A DNA stretch of 64,000 nucleotides from Bernardetiaceae bacterium (GCA_025056255.1 JANWVT010000006.1:54981-118980), one strand, 5' to 3'. Shown: positions 17,396-26,784, counted from the stretch's first letter. Numbers and translations: made by a program. The notes: generated by a model from the letters alone, not told the origin.

Positions 17396-18856
17396 TTAGG
17401 CATTATTTGATTTTTTTCCAGAGTAGCTGAAAAGCCACAGCCCAACAAAGGTGATTGCTCCATTTACAACCAATAGCTCGAAGCCAAACTTAAATCCGTT
17501 GAACCATGCTTCTGAGTGAGCATTTAGTAGGTAACAAATGATGGGCGAGGTAACACATACAAAAGGCACTGCCCAGTCGCGCACGCGAGCAGCAGTAAAC
17601 AGCCCAAATGTGAATAAGCCTAACAACGGTCCGTAAGTGTAGCCAGCAACTCTGAAAACAGCATTAATCACTGCATCATCGTTAATCCACCTGAAAATCA
17701 GAATAATGAAGTAGAGCAATACTGAAAATCCTATATGTGTCCATAGCTTTAAACGGGCTTTTTCAGCTTCGTTGGTGCGGTGTTTGAACTTGAGGAAATC
17801 GATACAGAAAGCAGTAGTTAAAGAAGCCAAAGCTGAGTCGGCACTGGCATAGGAAGAGGCAGTGATGCCCAACAGAAAAAATATAGCTACTGGCAATCCG
17901 AGATGGTTGAGTGCTAACATTGGATAGAGGTTATCTGTTTTGGCAGGCATGGCAATGCCCATTCTGTGAGCATAAGTGTACAGCAGTGCACCCAGGGTAA
18001 GAAAAAGCAAATTGACTACTACCAGCACTACGCAAAAAGAAAACATGTTTTTTTGTGCTTCTTGTAAGTTTTTACAAGTCAGGTTTTTTTGCATTAGGTC
18101 TTGGTCCATTCCTGTCATGGTGATGGCTATAAATGTACCCGCTAAAAATTGTTTGAAGAAGTTTTTCTCATCGTTCCACTCCCAGAAGAAGACTTGCGAG
18201 TATGGGCTTTCTTGAATGGTTTGTATTAGTGCTGGAATGCCTAAGTGGAGTTCGTTAGCAATTAAAAAAACACTGATAACCAGTGCACTCACCAAAAAAA
18301 AGGTTTGAAGGGTATCGGTGAAGATAATGGTTTTGATGCCTCCTTTGAAAGTGTAAATCCATATCAGCAAAATGGTAAGCAGTACGTTCAGTTCAAAAGG
18401 GATGCCCCAAGGGTCGAAAATGCCGAGTTGTAGCACCAAAGCTGTTAAGTACAGCCGAAAAGCTGAACCAATGGAGCGCGAAAGAAGGAAGAAGAAAGAG
18501 CCTGTTTTATATGACCAAAAGCCAAAGCGTTCTTCTAAGTAGGTGTAGATAGATACCAAATTGAGCTTGTAATATAGTGGCATTAGCACAAGCGCAATAA
18601 AAGCGTAGCCGGGCAAGTAGCCCAATACCATTTGGAAATAGGAGAATGCCTGCTTGCCAACCGCTCCCGGCACAGAAATAAATGTTACTCCCGAAAGCGA
18701 AGTACCTATCATGCCAAAGGCTACTAAATACCATGGGGCTGATTTGTTGGCTGTAAAAAAAGTCTCGGTAGTGGCACCGCGCGAGGTGTACCAAGCTACT
18801 GCTATCAGCAGCGAGAAATAAACGATAATAATAGCTAAAACTAATGCAGGCGACAT
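17396..18856 (-). CDS. Sodium:solute symporter (SSS family)
   Basis: 486-residue inner-membrane transporter with about 13 hydrophobic helices. SSS family features are AFGMIGTSLSGVTFISVPG in TM2-3, the IWIYTFKGGIKTIIFTDTLQ segment and ASSYASADSALASLTTAF with the sodium-site serines. The start MSPALVLAIII at 18856 matches the family. The frame extends 22 codons up through a hydrophobic stretch that would add an extra helix. The substrate is not determinable; sugars, amino acids or sialic acid are all transported by relatives. Confidence 0.88.
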   Translation of the reverse strand: MSPALVLAIIIVYFSLLIAVAWYTSRGATTETFFTANKSAPWYLVAFGMIGTSLSGVTFISVPGAVGKQAFSYFQMVLGYLPGYAFIALVLMPLYYKLNLVSIYTYLEERFGFWSYKTGSFFFLLSRSIGSAFRLYLTALVLQLGIFDPWGIPFELNVLLTILLIWIYTFKGGIKTIIFTDTLQTFFLVSALVISVFLIANELHLGIPALIQTIQESPYSQVFFWEWNDEKNFFKQFLAGTFIAITMTGMDQDLMQKNLTCKNLQEAQKNMFSFCVVLVVVNLLFLTLGALLYTYAHRMGIAMPAKTDNLYPMLALNHLGLPVAIFFLLGITASSYASADSALASLTTAFCIDFLKFKHRTNEAEKARLKLWTHIGFSVLLYFIILIFRWINDDAVINAVFRVAGYTYGPLLGLFTFGLFTAARVRDWAVPFVCVTSPIICYLLNAHSEAWFNGFKFGFELLVVNGAITFVGLWLFSYSGKKSNNA

Positions 18857-19104
18857 GGTTTGCAGTGATGTGAGTAGTAAAACAAATAAAAAAATGTATT
18901 TGAAAAAAATAATGCAAGCCATTCACATGGGCTTAGTTGCTCGCTAAACCTAATGGATGCAACTGCTTCAACCAAATTTTGGCATTAAGCACTGCAATTT
19001 GTTTGCAAACCGGTTTGTTTGCCATTTGAAACGATTGATACTGCAAAGCTGAGTTTGTTTAAAGGTGGGTAACTCAGATTGCGGCAATGAAATACACAAC
19101 ATTG

Positions 19105-19143
19105 CAAGCCCCCGAACAGTATTTAAAGCTGGTCGGGGGCTTG
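19105..19143 (-). terminator. Inverted repeat, probable terminator
   Basis: CAAGCCCCCGA (19105-19115) pairs perfectly with TCGGGGGCTTG (19133-19143), an 11-pair GC-rich stem. It lies just after the stop of the gene ending at 19168 on the minus strand. There is no strong U-run on either side, so termination is inferred from position and stem strength. Confidence 0.55.
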
Positions 19144-19167
19144 GTAGCTATGGCACTATGGGGTTGC

Positions 19168-19986
19168 TCAATAAATAGCCAGTTTAGGCAATTTTTTCAA
19201 TTTGACTTTATATGCATCAATGGTTTCCCACAAGGCAAGTTGTTTTTCAGGTGTCAAATGATGATGGGCTAAAATGCCTTCTAAGGCAAGCACCATCAAC
19301 TCCATGCCCCGTTCTGTGTTCATTAGCGTAGGAGACTTGAACAGAAAGTCGGCAGCAATTGCAAATTGTTGCCTGTTGTAGGCTGCCACAGCGCAATTGA
19401 AGCATTGCAAATCTGCCAATGCTTCAAAGGGAATCACGCGCATAATGTGAAACTCAGAGCGAAAATGAGATGTTTCTGTTTCCTGATAGGCTGCAAAACG
19501 CTGCATGTATTCTGCTTTGCGCTTGCTTACCAAAGCCGGCGAAGTTATTAACCCGCCAATCGGGTCGGTAGTTTCTATAAGCACCTCTTTACCGCTCGAT
19601 AAAAAGACGGTCAGAAAAATATGGATGTTGGTTTCGTAAATGTTGACGCGAAAGCCATCTTGTTGCAATACATAGGCAAACAGCATCGAACCGCTCAGGC
19701 AGTCATAGTGGTTTGTTTGCAACAAGTCGGCAAGGGTGCTACCTTGTTTGTAATATTTCAAATGCCGGTTAAAAAGCCGCCTAAAAATAGCTCGTAGGCG
19801 TTTTTCTTCGCTTGCGGGCAAGTCTTTAAGAGTACTTGCCGAAACAATGGCAAGCTGTTGTTGCAGACGCACTGTATCGCTTGCATCAACTTCACAAGCA
19901 AGGAAATGAGAGGGAATTTGTGCATCCGCAATGGTAAAAAGCCAAACAATTAGCGTTAAAACAAACAACCTTTTCAATGGAAACAA
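19168..19986 (-). CDS. Secreted transglutaminase-like protein
   Basis: 272 residues with a signal peptide (FVLTLIVWLFTIADAQ). The middle holds a pattern like the transglutaminase-like (papain-fold) superfamily: a cysteine in NHYDCLSGSMLFAYVL near residue 95, a histidine in YETNIHIFLTV near 122, and an aspartate in IETTDPIGG near 140. These would form the Cys-His-Asp triad. The C-terminal part is helical. Function unknown; a peptidase or purely binding role is possible. Confidence 0.65.
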   Translation of the reverse strand: MFPLKRLFVLTLIVWLFTIADAQIPSHFLACEVDASDTVRLQQQLAIVSASTLKDLPASEEKRLRAIFRRLFNRHLKYYKQGSTLADLLQTNHYDCLSGSMLFAYVLQQDGFRVNIYETNIHIFLTVFLSSGKEVLIETTDPIGGLITSPALVSKRKAEYMQRFAAYQETETSHFRSEFHIMRVIPFEALADLQCFNCAVAAYNRQQFAIAADFLFKSPTLMNTERGMELMVLALEGILAHHHLTPEKQLALWETIDAYKVKLKKLPKLAIY

Positions 19987-20132
19987 AGCGTTTTTAGGTC
20001 ATGCGAAATATTTTTGTAATACAAATTTAACAATTATGTAATATTAAAACGTTCAAACCATTCTACTTGTTACATGAGTAAAACGCTTTTTGTGGCAAGT
20101 AGGGTTCGGAAAGTAGCCTGTTAACTATTTAA

Positions 20133-20159
20133 TTTTCAAGGGATAATATCATATATTTG
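20133..20159 (+). promoter_or_regulatory. parA promoter
   Basis: TATATTTG at 20152-20159 is a perfect TAnnTTTG -7 element. A TTTTC at 20133-20137 lies in the -33 zone, a weak match to TTTG. The parA ATG follows 50 bases later. Confidence 0.5.
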
Positions 20160-20208
20160 CGATACCTACCGGCACGCTTTTGTTAACTAACTGATTGTCA
20201 GACCTTCC

Positions 20209-20982
20209 ATGGGTAAAATTATCGCTATTGCCAACCAAAAGGGCGGCGTGGGTAAAACCACCACTGCCATTAACCTTGCAGCCAGTTTAGCAGCCTTAGA
20301 GTACAAATGCTTGGTAGTAGATGCTGACTCACAAGCCAATTCCACATCTGGACTGGGTTTTAATCCACGTGAAGTACAGAAGAGCATCTACGACTGCATG
20401 ATTAACGAAACTCCTGTTCAAGAGGTAATTAAAGAAACTACTTTTGAGTATTTAGACCTTATTCCTTCACACATTGATTTGGTAGGCGCCGAAATAGAAA
20501 TGATTAACATTCCGCGTCGGGAGGAACGAATGAAAGTAGCTCTTGAACCGGTGAAAGACAAATACGATTTTATTTTTATTGACTGCTCTCCTTCGTTAGG
20601 GTTAATAACAGTCAATGCTCTTACGGCAGCAAACTCGGTTATTATACCAGTTCAATGTGAATACTTTGCATTAGAGGGGCTGGGGAAACTGCTCAATACT
20701 ATTAAAATTATCCAAACGCGCCTCAACACTGAACTACAAATAGAAGGCATTTTGCTGACCATGTACGATGTGAGGCTGAAGCTTTCTAACCAAGTAGTGG
20801 AAGAGGTGAACACACACTTTAAAAGTTTAGTGTTTCAAACCATGATTCCGCGCAATATTCGCCTGAGCGAAGCACCCAGCTATGGTATGCCCGCTATTGC
20901 ACACGACGCAGAAAGCAAAGGCGCAATTAGCTATTTGAATTTGGCTCGTGAAATTCTCAACAAAAACGGTATTTCCAAATAG
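20209..20982 (+). CDS. parA: Chromosome-partitioning ATPase ParA (Soj)
   Basis: 257-residue Walker-type ATPase that moves ParB-parS complexes during chromosome segregation. The deviant Walker A KGGVGKTTTAINLAA is near residue 12, Walker A' is VVDADSQANSTSG near 40, and Walker B is FIFIDCSPSLG near 120. The length is that of chromosomal Soj-type ParA without the N-terminal DNA-binding extension of plasmid forms. parB follows six bases later. The parAB-DUF5683 order is typical of Bacteroidota chromosomes. Confidence 0.95.
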   Translation: MGKIIAIANQKGGVGKTTTAINLAASLAALEYKCLVVDADSQANSTSGLGFNPREVQKSIYDCMINETPVQEVIKETTFEYLDLIPSHIDLVGAEIEMINIPRREERMKVALEPVKDKYDFIFIDCSPSLGLITVNALTAANSVIIPVQCEYFALEGLGKLLNTIKIIQTRLNTELQIEGILLTMYDVRLKLSNQVVEEVNTHFKSLVFQTMIPRNIRLSEAPSYGMPAIAHDAESKGAISYLNLAREILNKNGISK

Positions 20983-20988
20983 TCATCC

Positions 20989-21900
20989 ATGTCCGACAAA
21001 CCACAACTTAAAAAGCGCACTGGGCTGGGTAAAGGCCTAAGCGCCTTGTTAGAAGACACTACGCCCGGGCAACTGGCTACTGATGCGGTCTCAGACAATG
21101 TTTTGGTTGGACGCATCCACGAAATTCCGTTAGAACAAATCGAGGTCAATCCGTTCCAACCTCGTACCGAATTTGACCGAAATGCTCTGGAAGAGCTTGC
21201 CGAATCGATTCGCGTACAAGGTATCATTCAACCTATCACTGTTCGTCAGTTGGAGCCCAGTAGGTACCAACTTATCTCGGGTGAACGGCGCCTGAAAGCT
21301 GCTAAACTTGCTGGACTTACCCACATTCCAGCATACATCCGAACGGCTAACGACCAGCAAATGCTGGAAATGGCACTAATAGAAAATATTCAACGCGAGG
21401 AACTTAATGCTATTGAAATTGCCCTTAGTTACCAACGGCTTATTACCGAGTGCCATCTGAAACAAGAAGAACTAGGCGAGCGAGTGGGAAAAAACCGTAG
21501 TACAGTAACCAATTACTTGCGTCTGCTAAAGCTCCCACCCGATATTCAGGCGGGGCTACGCGACCGCAAGCTAACAATGGGGCACGCTCGCGCCCTGATC
21601 AATATTGACAATGTGGAGGAGCAATTGACCATTTTTAAAAAAATCCTTGAAGAAGAATGGTCGGTGCGTAAAACAGAAGACGCCGTAAGAGCACTCTTGA
21701 CCAAACCAGAAAAACGCAAAACAATTCAAAAAACAACTGCTGCTAACCCTGAAATTATTCAGTTGCAAAATAGGCTTTCTAACCGATATGGTACGCGTGT
21801 GCAGGTAAGTCGCAATGAACAGGGGAGAGGAGAAATCAAAATCCCCTTCTTTTCTGACGAGGATTTAAACCGCATCATAGAACTATTAGAACAACCTTAG
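20989..21900 (+). CDS. parB: Chromosome-partitioning protein ParB (Spo0J)
   Basis: 303-residue CTPase/DNA-binding protein that loads on parS. The N-terminus has the ParA-interacting basic stretch KKRTGLGKGLSALL. The ParB/Srx nuclease-like domain includes VNPFQPRTEFD near residue 53, GERRLKAAKLAGL near 100 and ENIQREELNAIE near 130. A helix-turn-helix lies around 155-195 (LGERVGKNRSTVTNYLRLL), and the C-terminal dimerisation segment ends the protein. It is translationally close to parA (six-base gap) and to DUF5683 (three-base gap). Confidence 0.95.
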   Translation: MSDKPQLKKRTGLGKGLSALLEDTTPGQLATDAVSDNVLVGRIHEIPLEQIEVNPFQPRTEFDRNALEELAESIRVQGIIQPITVRQLEPSRYQLISGERRLKAAKLAGLTHIPAYIRTANDQQMLEMALIENIQREELNAIEIALSYQRLITECHLKQEELGERVGKNRSTVTNYLRLLKLPPDIQAGLRDRKLTMGHARALINIDNVEEQLTIFKKILEEEWSVRKTEDAVRALLTKPEKRKTIQKTTAANPEIIQLQNRLSNRYGTRVQVSRNEQGRGEIKIPFFSDEDLNRIIELLEQP

Positions 21901-21903
21901 CAC

Positions 21904-22569
21904 ATGTTGCCAATAAAACCAAAACTTTGTGCAGGCAAACGACAAATAGTAGCCTTTTGTTTGCTAATATTATTTACCTTTCCCTTTGCACAAGCGCAAG
22001 CCCAAACCAATAACGCCACTGACATAGGAATAGATACCGTAGCGCTCAAACGGCGATTGGACTCGCTTACACGGCTCATTGAAGGTCCTAAGCCTATTTC
22101 TGAGCCGACAAAAGCGGCGCTGCTCTCAGCCGTTCTACCCGGACTGGGGCAGATTTACAACAAAAACTTCTGGTATTTGAAAGTGCCAGTCATTTATGCA
22201 GCGGCAGGTGCTCTGGCAATTACCCTCAACTTTAATCAACGTAACTACACGGGGTTTCGAGATGCCTATCAATACCGATTAGATAAAAACCCTTTTACCA
22301 CCCCCGACGAGCGTTTTAACGTTGGCAACGACGAGGGTATTCGCTCACAACGCGACCGTTTCAGGCGTGAACGGGACTATACCATTATTCTTAGCATTGG
22401 TTTGTATTTACTGCAAATTGCCGAAGCGGCTACTACAGCTCATCTGAAAACTTTCGATGTGTCCGACCAGCTCACGCTGCACTTCAAACCCAGTGCACAG
22501 CCCTTGCCCATGCAATCTATGCCAGCAATGGGTATTGCCATTGGGTTAAGAATAGATAGCTGCAGATAA
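21904..22569 (+). CDS. DUF5683 domain protein
   Basis: 221 residues with an N-terminal signal or anchor (FCLLILFTFPFAQAQAQ). The DUF5683 core is AALLSAVLPGLGQIYNKNFWYLK with hydrophobic segments, then ILSIGLYLLQIAEAATTAHL near residue 165. This family sits behind parB in many Bacteroidota chromosomes; its function is unknown. The stop of parB is three bases upstream, so it is in the same operon. Confidence 0.85.
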   Translation: MLPIKPKLCAGKRQIVAFCLLILFTFPFAQAQAQTNNATDIGIDTVALKRRLDSLTRLIEGPKPISEPTKAALLSAVLPGLGQIYNKNFWYLKVPVIYAAAGALAITLNFNQRNYTGFRDAYQYRLDKNPFTTPDERFNVGNDEGIRSQRDRFRRERDYTIILSIGLYLLQIAEAATTAHLKTFDVSDQLTLHFKPSAQPLPMQSMPAMGIAIGLRIDSCR

Positions 22570-22658
22570 CACTTTCTCATTAGGTTTTCAATATACCGAG
22601 GCTGATTTGCTCTAACCTACAGCAGGGGTAGGTAGGTATTGGATGTTGCTCAGGTGGT

Positions 22659-23753
22659 TTATTTGGCAATAGCAAATTTTTTTCCGGGCAATGATTTTAC
22701 AAGTCCTTGAAATTCTAAACTCAACAGGGCTACTGCTGCTTGCGACACGCCCAGTCCGCTTTGCCAAGCCAGTTCGTCTAAATGCATCTCACCTTTTTGT
22801 TTTAGCAGGCTATATACCTCAGCTTCTTCCTTAGGCAAAGGCAGTGGTTGTGTTGTTGCAGTCTGCTTTTGTTCTTTTTGCCAATACATCATGGTAGCCA
22901 TTTCTGCAACCGATGTAAAAATGTGTGCTTTGTGTTGCTGAATTAGCAAATTGCAGCCTTCGGAGTAGGTTTGCCCCAAATTACCCGGTACAGCAAACAC
23001 TTCGCGGTTGTACTGGTTGGCATATTCAGCAGTAATAAGTGCACCACCTTTGGTAGCTGCCTCCACAACAATCACGGCATCAGAAAGGGCGGCAATAATA
23101 CGGTTTCGGTTGGGGAAATGTGGTGCTGCCGGAGCAGTACCAAAAGGATATTCGCTGAGCAGTCCACCATTGGCGAGCATCCGCCGAGCTATGGGAGTAT
23201 GTTCGGTTGGGTATATGCGATCTAAACTACTTCCCATTACAGCAATAGTGGGCAAGTTGTGTTTAATGGCTTCCCGATGTGCTACAATATCAATCCCATA
23301 GGCAAGTCCGCTGATGATGTGAGCTTGAAATGCTTGTAATTGTGCAACAATTTGTTCTGTAACGGTTTTGCCGTACGAAGTGGCTTTGCGCGTTCCTACA
23401 ATGCCCACTGTAAGAGCAGCGTTTAAAGTGGCGTTTCCTTGCCAATAAAGCAGCGCAGGGGCATCAGCGAGCTGTCTGAGCCGTTGTGGATAAGCAGTAT
23501 CGGTATAAAACAAAAGTTGTATGCCTTCTTTTGCTGCTTGTTTAAGGGTGGCTTCTGCTTTTCTCAAGGCTTCGGCCCGATGCTCGTTGATTAGTTGGGC
23601 TGTTTTTTCGCCAATTTGAGGAATTTTGAGCAGTTTGCCTTTGGTTGTTTTAAATACTTGTTCAGCAGAGCCGCAATAGCTCACCAGTTGCTTTGTTAAC
23701 ACGTTCCCGATATGAGGAATAAATGATAAAGCAACTTCGTATAGCTGAGCCAT
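22659..23753 (-). CDS. dprA: DNA-processing protein DprA
   Basis: 364-residue protein that protects incoming single-stranded DNA and loads RecA during natural transformation. It has an N-terminal helix-hairpin-helix-like region (IPQIGEKTAQLINEH). The Rossmann domain contains GIVGTRKATSYGK near residue 110 and the DprA signature ISGLAYGIDIVAHREA near 137. PNRNRIIAALSDAVIVVEA follows near 200, and a C-terminal winged helix near 300-360 (LDELAWQSGLGVSQAAVALLSLE). The start at 23753 gives the usual MAQLYEVAL beginning. It suggests competence in this lineage. The hisD stop lies seven bases upstream. Confidence 0.93.
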   Translation of the reverse strand: MAQLYEVALSFIPHIGNVLTKQLVSYCGSAEQVFKTTKGKLLKIPQIGEKTAQLINEHRAEALRKAEATLKQAAKEGIQLLFYTDTAYPQRLRQLADAPALLYWQGNATLNAALTVGIVGTRKATSYGKTVTEQIVAQLQAFQAHIISGLAYGIDIVAHREAIKHNLPTIAVMGSSLDRIYPTEHTPIARRMLANGGLLSEYPFGTAPAAPHFPNRNRIIAALSDAVIVVEAATKGGALITAEYANQYNREVFAVPGNLGQTYSEGCNLLIQQHKAHIFTSVAEMATMMYWQKEQKQTATTQPLPLPKEEAEVYSLLKQKGEMHLDELAWQSGLGVSQAAVALLSLEFQGLVKSLPGKKFAIAK

Positions 23754-23760
23754 GTTGGTA

Positions 23761-25086
23761 TTAGTTAGCGGAAGAGACTTGCTCGGCAGATGCAACCTGC
23801 TGACTGGCAAGGTGTTGCAAGCGAATACTAACAGCTTGCCGGTGCGCATGCAGTTGTTCGGCTTCTGCCATAATTTCTACCACCGGACCAATATGGCGCA
23901 GCCCTTCTTGTGTTATTTGCTGATAGGTAATTTTTTTAACAAAACTATCTACCGAAACTCCTGCAAGGGCACGAGCATATCCGTTGGTAGGCAGAGTGTG
24001 GTTAGTTCCAGAGGCATAGTCACCTGCTGCTTCGGGAGTATAATGCCCTAAAAAAACCGACCCTGCGTTGACAATTTTATCAGCAACTGCCTCAGGGTTG
24101 GCAACAGCAAGAATCAGATGTTCGGCGGCATATTCGTTGAGTAAATCAATAGCTTCCTGTTCGTTAGCCACTACTACGCACTTGCTGTGCGTAAGGGAGG
24201 CGGCTGCCAATGCGCGACGCGGCAACAAGGCTAACTGTTCACGAATTTCATCTACTACGGCATTTACCAGTGGTTCGTGCGTAGTAACTAACAAAACGTG
24301 GCTGTCGATACCGTGCTCTGCTTGTGAAAGCAAATCGGCGGCTACAAAAGCAGGGTTGGCTGTATGGTCAGCAAAAACAGCTACTTCAGAAGGACCGGCA
24401 GGCATATCAATAGCGGTACCACGCTTGGCTACCAGTTGTTTGGCTGCTGTTACGAACTGGTTGCCCGGACCAAATATTTTGTCTACTTTGGGTATGGTCT
24501 CCGTGCCAAAAGCCAAAGCCGCAATAGCATGTGCACCGCCAACTTTGTAAACTTTGTGTACGCCGGCTAATTGGGCTGCAAACAAAATAGCAGGATTAAT
24601 TTTGCCATCCCTACCGGGAGGAGTTACCATTACAATGTTCTTACAACCTGCAATGCAAGCAGGCGTAGCCAACATGAGAACAGTAGAGAATAGCGGTGCT
24701 GTTCCGCCGGGAATGTACAAGCCTACATTTTGAATAGGTACGCTTCTGCGCCAGCAAAGCACACCTGGCATAGTTTCTACTGGTTGAAAATGCTCGTGTT
24801 GGCGAACATGAAAAGCATAAATGTTTTGATAGGCAGTGCGAATGGCTTGTTTAAGCTCGTCAGAAACTAAGCTGTCAGCTTCTGCAAACTCGGCAACACT
24901 CACCTCTAATTGTTCTATTTTAATGCCGTCAAATTTTTTAGTAAATTTGATCAGGGCAGCATCGCCGCTCTTTTTTACCTGTTTGACAATAGGTTTTACT
25001 TTCTTTTCTATTGCTTTGGTGTCTATAGCAGGTCTTGCCACTAAGTCAGCCCACTCGCTGCGGGCAGGCAATTGGTACAGTTGCAT
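23761..25086 (-). CDS. hisD: Histidinol dehydrogenase
   Basis: NAD- and zinc-dependent enzyme of the last two histidine biosynthesis steps. The 441 residues contain PGGTAPLFSTVLML near residue 125, FGPGNQFVTAAKQLV near 200, MPAGPSEVAVFAD near 225 and LSQAEHGIDSHVLL near 250, with the catalytic Glu-His region ASGTNHTLPTNG near 365. The start at 25086 (MQLYQLPARSEW) is preferred; an upstream in-frame ATG overlaps the promoter. No other his genes are in the window, so hisD is separated from any operon here. Confidence 0.95.
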   Translation of the reverse strand: MQLYQLPARSEWADLVARPAIDTKAIEKKVKPIVKQVKKSGDAALIKFTKKFDGIKIEQLEVSVAEFAEADSLVSDELKQAIRTAYQNIYAFHVRQHEHFQPVETMPGVLCWRRSVPIQNVGLYIPGGTAPLFSTVLMLATPACIAGCKNIVMVTPPGRDGKINPAILFAAQLAGVHKVYKVGGAHAIAALAFGTETIPKVDKIFGPGNQFVTAAKQLVAKRGTAIDMPAGPSEVAVFADHTANPAFVAADLLSQAEHGIDSHVLLVTTHEPLVNAVVDEIREQLALLPRRALAAASLTHSKCVVVANEQEAIDLLNEYAAEHLILAVANPEAVADKIVNAGSVFLGHYTPEAAGDYASGTNHTLPTNGYARALAGVSVDSFVKKITYQQITQEGLRHIGPVVEIMAEAEQLHAHRQAVSIRLQHLASQQVASAEQVSSAN

Positions 25087-25105
25087 GTTGAAAGAAACAT
25101 TTGCG

Positions 25106-25113
25106 CAAATATA
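25106..25113 (-). promoter_or_regulatory. Putative hisD promoter -7 element
   Basis: The minus strand reads TATATTTG, a perfect TAnnTTTG element, 19 bases upstream of the hisD ATG. A TTTG further up is at a longer spacing than usual. The short leader leaves no room for a transcription attenuator. Confidence 0.45.
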
Positions 25114-25224
25114 CGCCGATACCATCCTAAATCAATTCAAACATAGCAGCTTTGCGTCAGGAATTAGTATAGATACAAACGACTTGGTAGGGAAGAGGCA
25201 TTGCTGTTGCAGATGCCTACAATA

Positions 25225-25270
25225 ATTTTTCAGCACACTTGACAACTTGTTACTAAGTGTGCTGAAAAAT
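25225..25270 (-). repeat. Perfect 16-base inverted repeat between CYTH gene and hisD
   Basis: ATTTTTCAGCACACTT (25225-25240) and AAGTGTGCTGAAAAAT (25255-25270) pair perfectly around a 14-base loop. It follows the CYTH gene stop and precedes hisD on the same strand. Its outer pairs are U on the 5' side and A on the 3' side on both strands, the reverse of a normal intrinsic terminator. It may still end CYTH transcripts, or be an operator or processing site. Confidence 0.6.
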
Positions 25271-25321
25271 GTTCAACCGGTTACCCACAGTAGGCGAGCA
25301 ATTTAAGCAAGGCAAGTGCTG

Positions 25322-25795
25322 CTATTTTTCCTTCCAATTCTTATAGGGGTTAATTACTAAATTGGCATTGTAGTAGCGCTCGTCGCCCGTTACTTCCTTG
25401 CCCACCCACTCTGGCAAAGGCACTTCTTGATGTTCATCGGTGAGTTCTACTTCGGCAATGACCAGCCCGCTGTTGTCGCCCTCAAACTCGTCAACCTCCC
25501 ATATAAAGCCTTTGTAGGGAATGTAGTAGCGCGTTTTTTCAATCAAAGGACCTTGGCAAAGGTGCTGCAGCATGTAGAGGGCATCTTCTACAGGAATAGG
25601 GTATTCAAATTCGGCTCTGGAAATATACTGAGGCTTGCCCTTAACAGTAATAAATGCAGCTTGTCCTGCTACGCGCACGCGTACTGTTTTTTCGCCGTCA
25701 TTGCACAAATAGCCCTGCCGAAAAGTTTTGGATTCGGCATTTTTTTTCCAATCCTGATTTTTAACTAAAAACTTGCGTTCTATTTCAACAGGCAT
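25322..25795 (-). CDS. CYTH domain protein
   Basis: 157 residues starting MPVEIERKFLV, the ExExK signature of CYTH/triphosphate tunnel metalloenzymes. The tunnel strands follow: VRVRVAGQAAFITVKG with Arg and Lys residues, RAEFEYPIP and WEVDEFEGDNSGLVIAEVEL. Relatives hydrolyse inorganic triphosphate or make cAMP or thiamine triphosphate; which applies here is unknown. The gene is 13 bases downstream of the DECR-type reductase on the same strand. Confidence 0.9.
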   Translation of the reverse strand: MPVEIERKFLVKNQDWKKNAESKTFRQGYLCNDGEKTVRVRVAGQAAFITVKGKPQYISRAEFEYPIPVEDALYMLQHLCQGPLIEKTRYYIPYKGFIWEVDEFEGDNSGLVIAEVELTDEHQEVPLPEWVGKEVTGDERYYNANLVINPYKNWKEK

Positions 25796-25808
25796 AGGTT
25801 GATAACGT

Positions 25809-26693
25809 TTACTTGCTTTTTCCTGCTCCTCGAACCATGCGCTCTATTTCATCCCACATTTCAGGGGGAAGTTGTTCGAGAAAGTTGAACTCGCCCGCAC
25901 CGTTGAGCCATTCTCCGCCGTCGATAGTAACTACTTCGCCATTGATGTAGGCACTGTAATCAGACATGAGGTAGGCAGCTAAGTTAGCCAGTTCTTGATG
26001 CTCGCCTACGCGTTTTAGGGGTACCTTTTTAGAGACATCCATTTTGTCTTGCAGAGCAGGCGGAAAAAGCCTATCCCATGCCCCTTTGGTAGGGAACGGA
26101 CCGGGCGCAATAGCATTGCTTCGGATGTTGTATTTTGCCCATTCTACTGCCAATGAACGGGTTAGTGCTAATACGCCTGCTTTAGCACAAGCAGAGGGCA
26201 CTACATAGCCCGAACCTGTCCATGCATAGGTGGTAACAATGTTAAGAATAACGCCGGGCTGTTTCTGGGCTATCCAGTGCTTGCCAATGGCAAGTGTACA
26301 GTTGTAAGTTCCTTGCAGCACAATGCCTACGATGGTATCAAAAGCTTTGTGCGAGAGTCGCTCAGTAGGACTGATAAAATTGCCAGCAGCATTGTTGAGC
26401 AAACCGTTGATGCTGCCAAAGCGTTCCAAAGTAGCTGCTAAGACCTGTTCTACTTCTTGGTAGTTGCGTACGTCGCACGCCACTGGCAGCACTTGACCGC
26501 CTGTTTCGGCTTGCAACTCATTGGCAGCTGCTTGCAGTACGTCCAACTTACGACTGGCTATTACTACGTTGGCTCCAAGCTCGAGAAAATACTTACTCAT
26601 AGAGCGTCCTAAACCTGTTCCCCCGCCAGTAACTAAAATTGTTTTGCCCTGCAAAGCGCCCTCTTTGAGCATAGGTTCGGTATGTTTCATCAT
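25809..26693 (-). CDS. 2,4-dienoyl-CoA reductase-type short-chain dehydrogenase
   Basis: 294-residue SDR enzyme. The NAD(P) motif TGGGTGLG is near residue 21, and NNAAGNF near 106. The usual YxxxK tyrosine is absent; instead there is GSGYVVPSACAKAGV with a tyrosine 15 residues before the lysine. This is the arrangement of mitochondrial 2,4-dienoyl-CoA reductase DECR1. The C-terminal stretch (NGEVVTIDGGEWLNGAGEF) also follows DECR. It would reduce dienoyl-CoA intermediates in beta-oxidation of unsaturated fatty acids. Other beta-oxidation genes are not in the window. Confidence 0.85.
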   Translation of the reverse strand: MMKHTEPMLKEGALQGKTILVTGGGTGLGRSMSKYFLELGANVVIASRKLDVLQAAANELQAETGGQVLPVACDVRNYQEVEQVLAATLERFGSINGLLNNAAGNFISPTERLSHKAFDTIVGIVLQGTYNCTLAIGKHWIAQKQPGVILNIVTTYAWTGSGYVVPSACAKAGVLALTRSLAVEWAKYNIRSNAIAPGPFPTKGAWDRLFPPALQDKMDVSKKVPLKRVGEHQELANLAAYLMSDYSAYINGEVVTIDGGEWLNGAGEFNFLEQLPPEMWDEIERMVRGAGKSK

Positions 26694-26784
26694 TTTTGTC
26701 CGATAGATTGTTCCTTACAAATCAAGAGAATACTTTCATGATTGCCAAACTTGCAAGCAGTATTTACAAAACAAATTGATGAAT

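Noticed and set aside
20361..20376. parS-like sequence inside parA
   Set aside because: The CACGTG core matches, but only about 11 of 16 positions agree with the parS consensus, and no second copy was found nearby.
23485..23493. DnaA-box sequence TGTGGATAA
   Set aside because: A single box within dprA, with no cluster and no AT-rich unwinding region, is expected by chance; not an origin.
25809..26693. Apparent loss of the SDR catalytic tyrosine
   Set aside because: The tyrosine 15 residues before the lysine and the VPSACAKAG motif match DECR-type reductases, which use this different arrangement.
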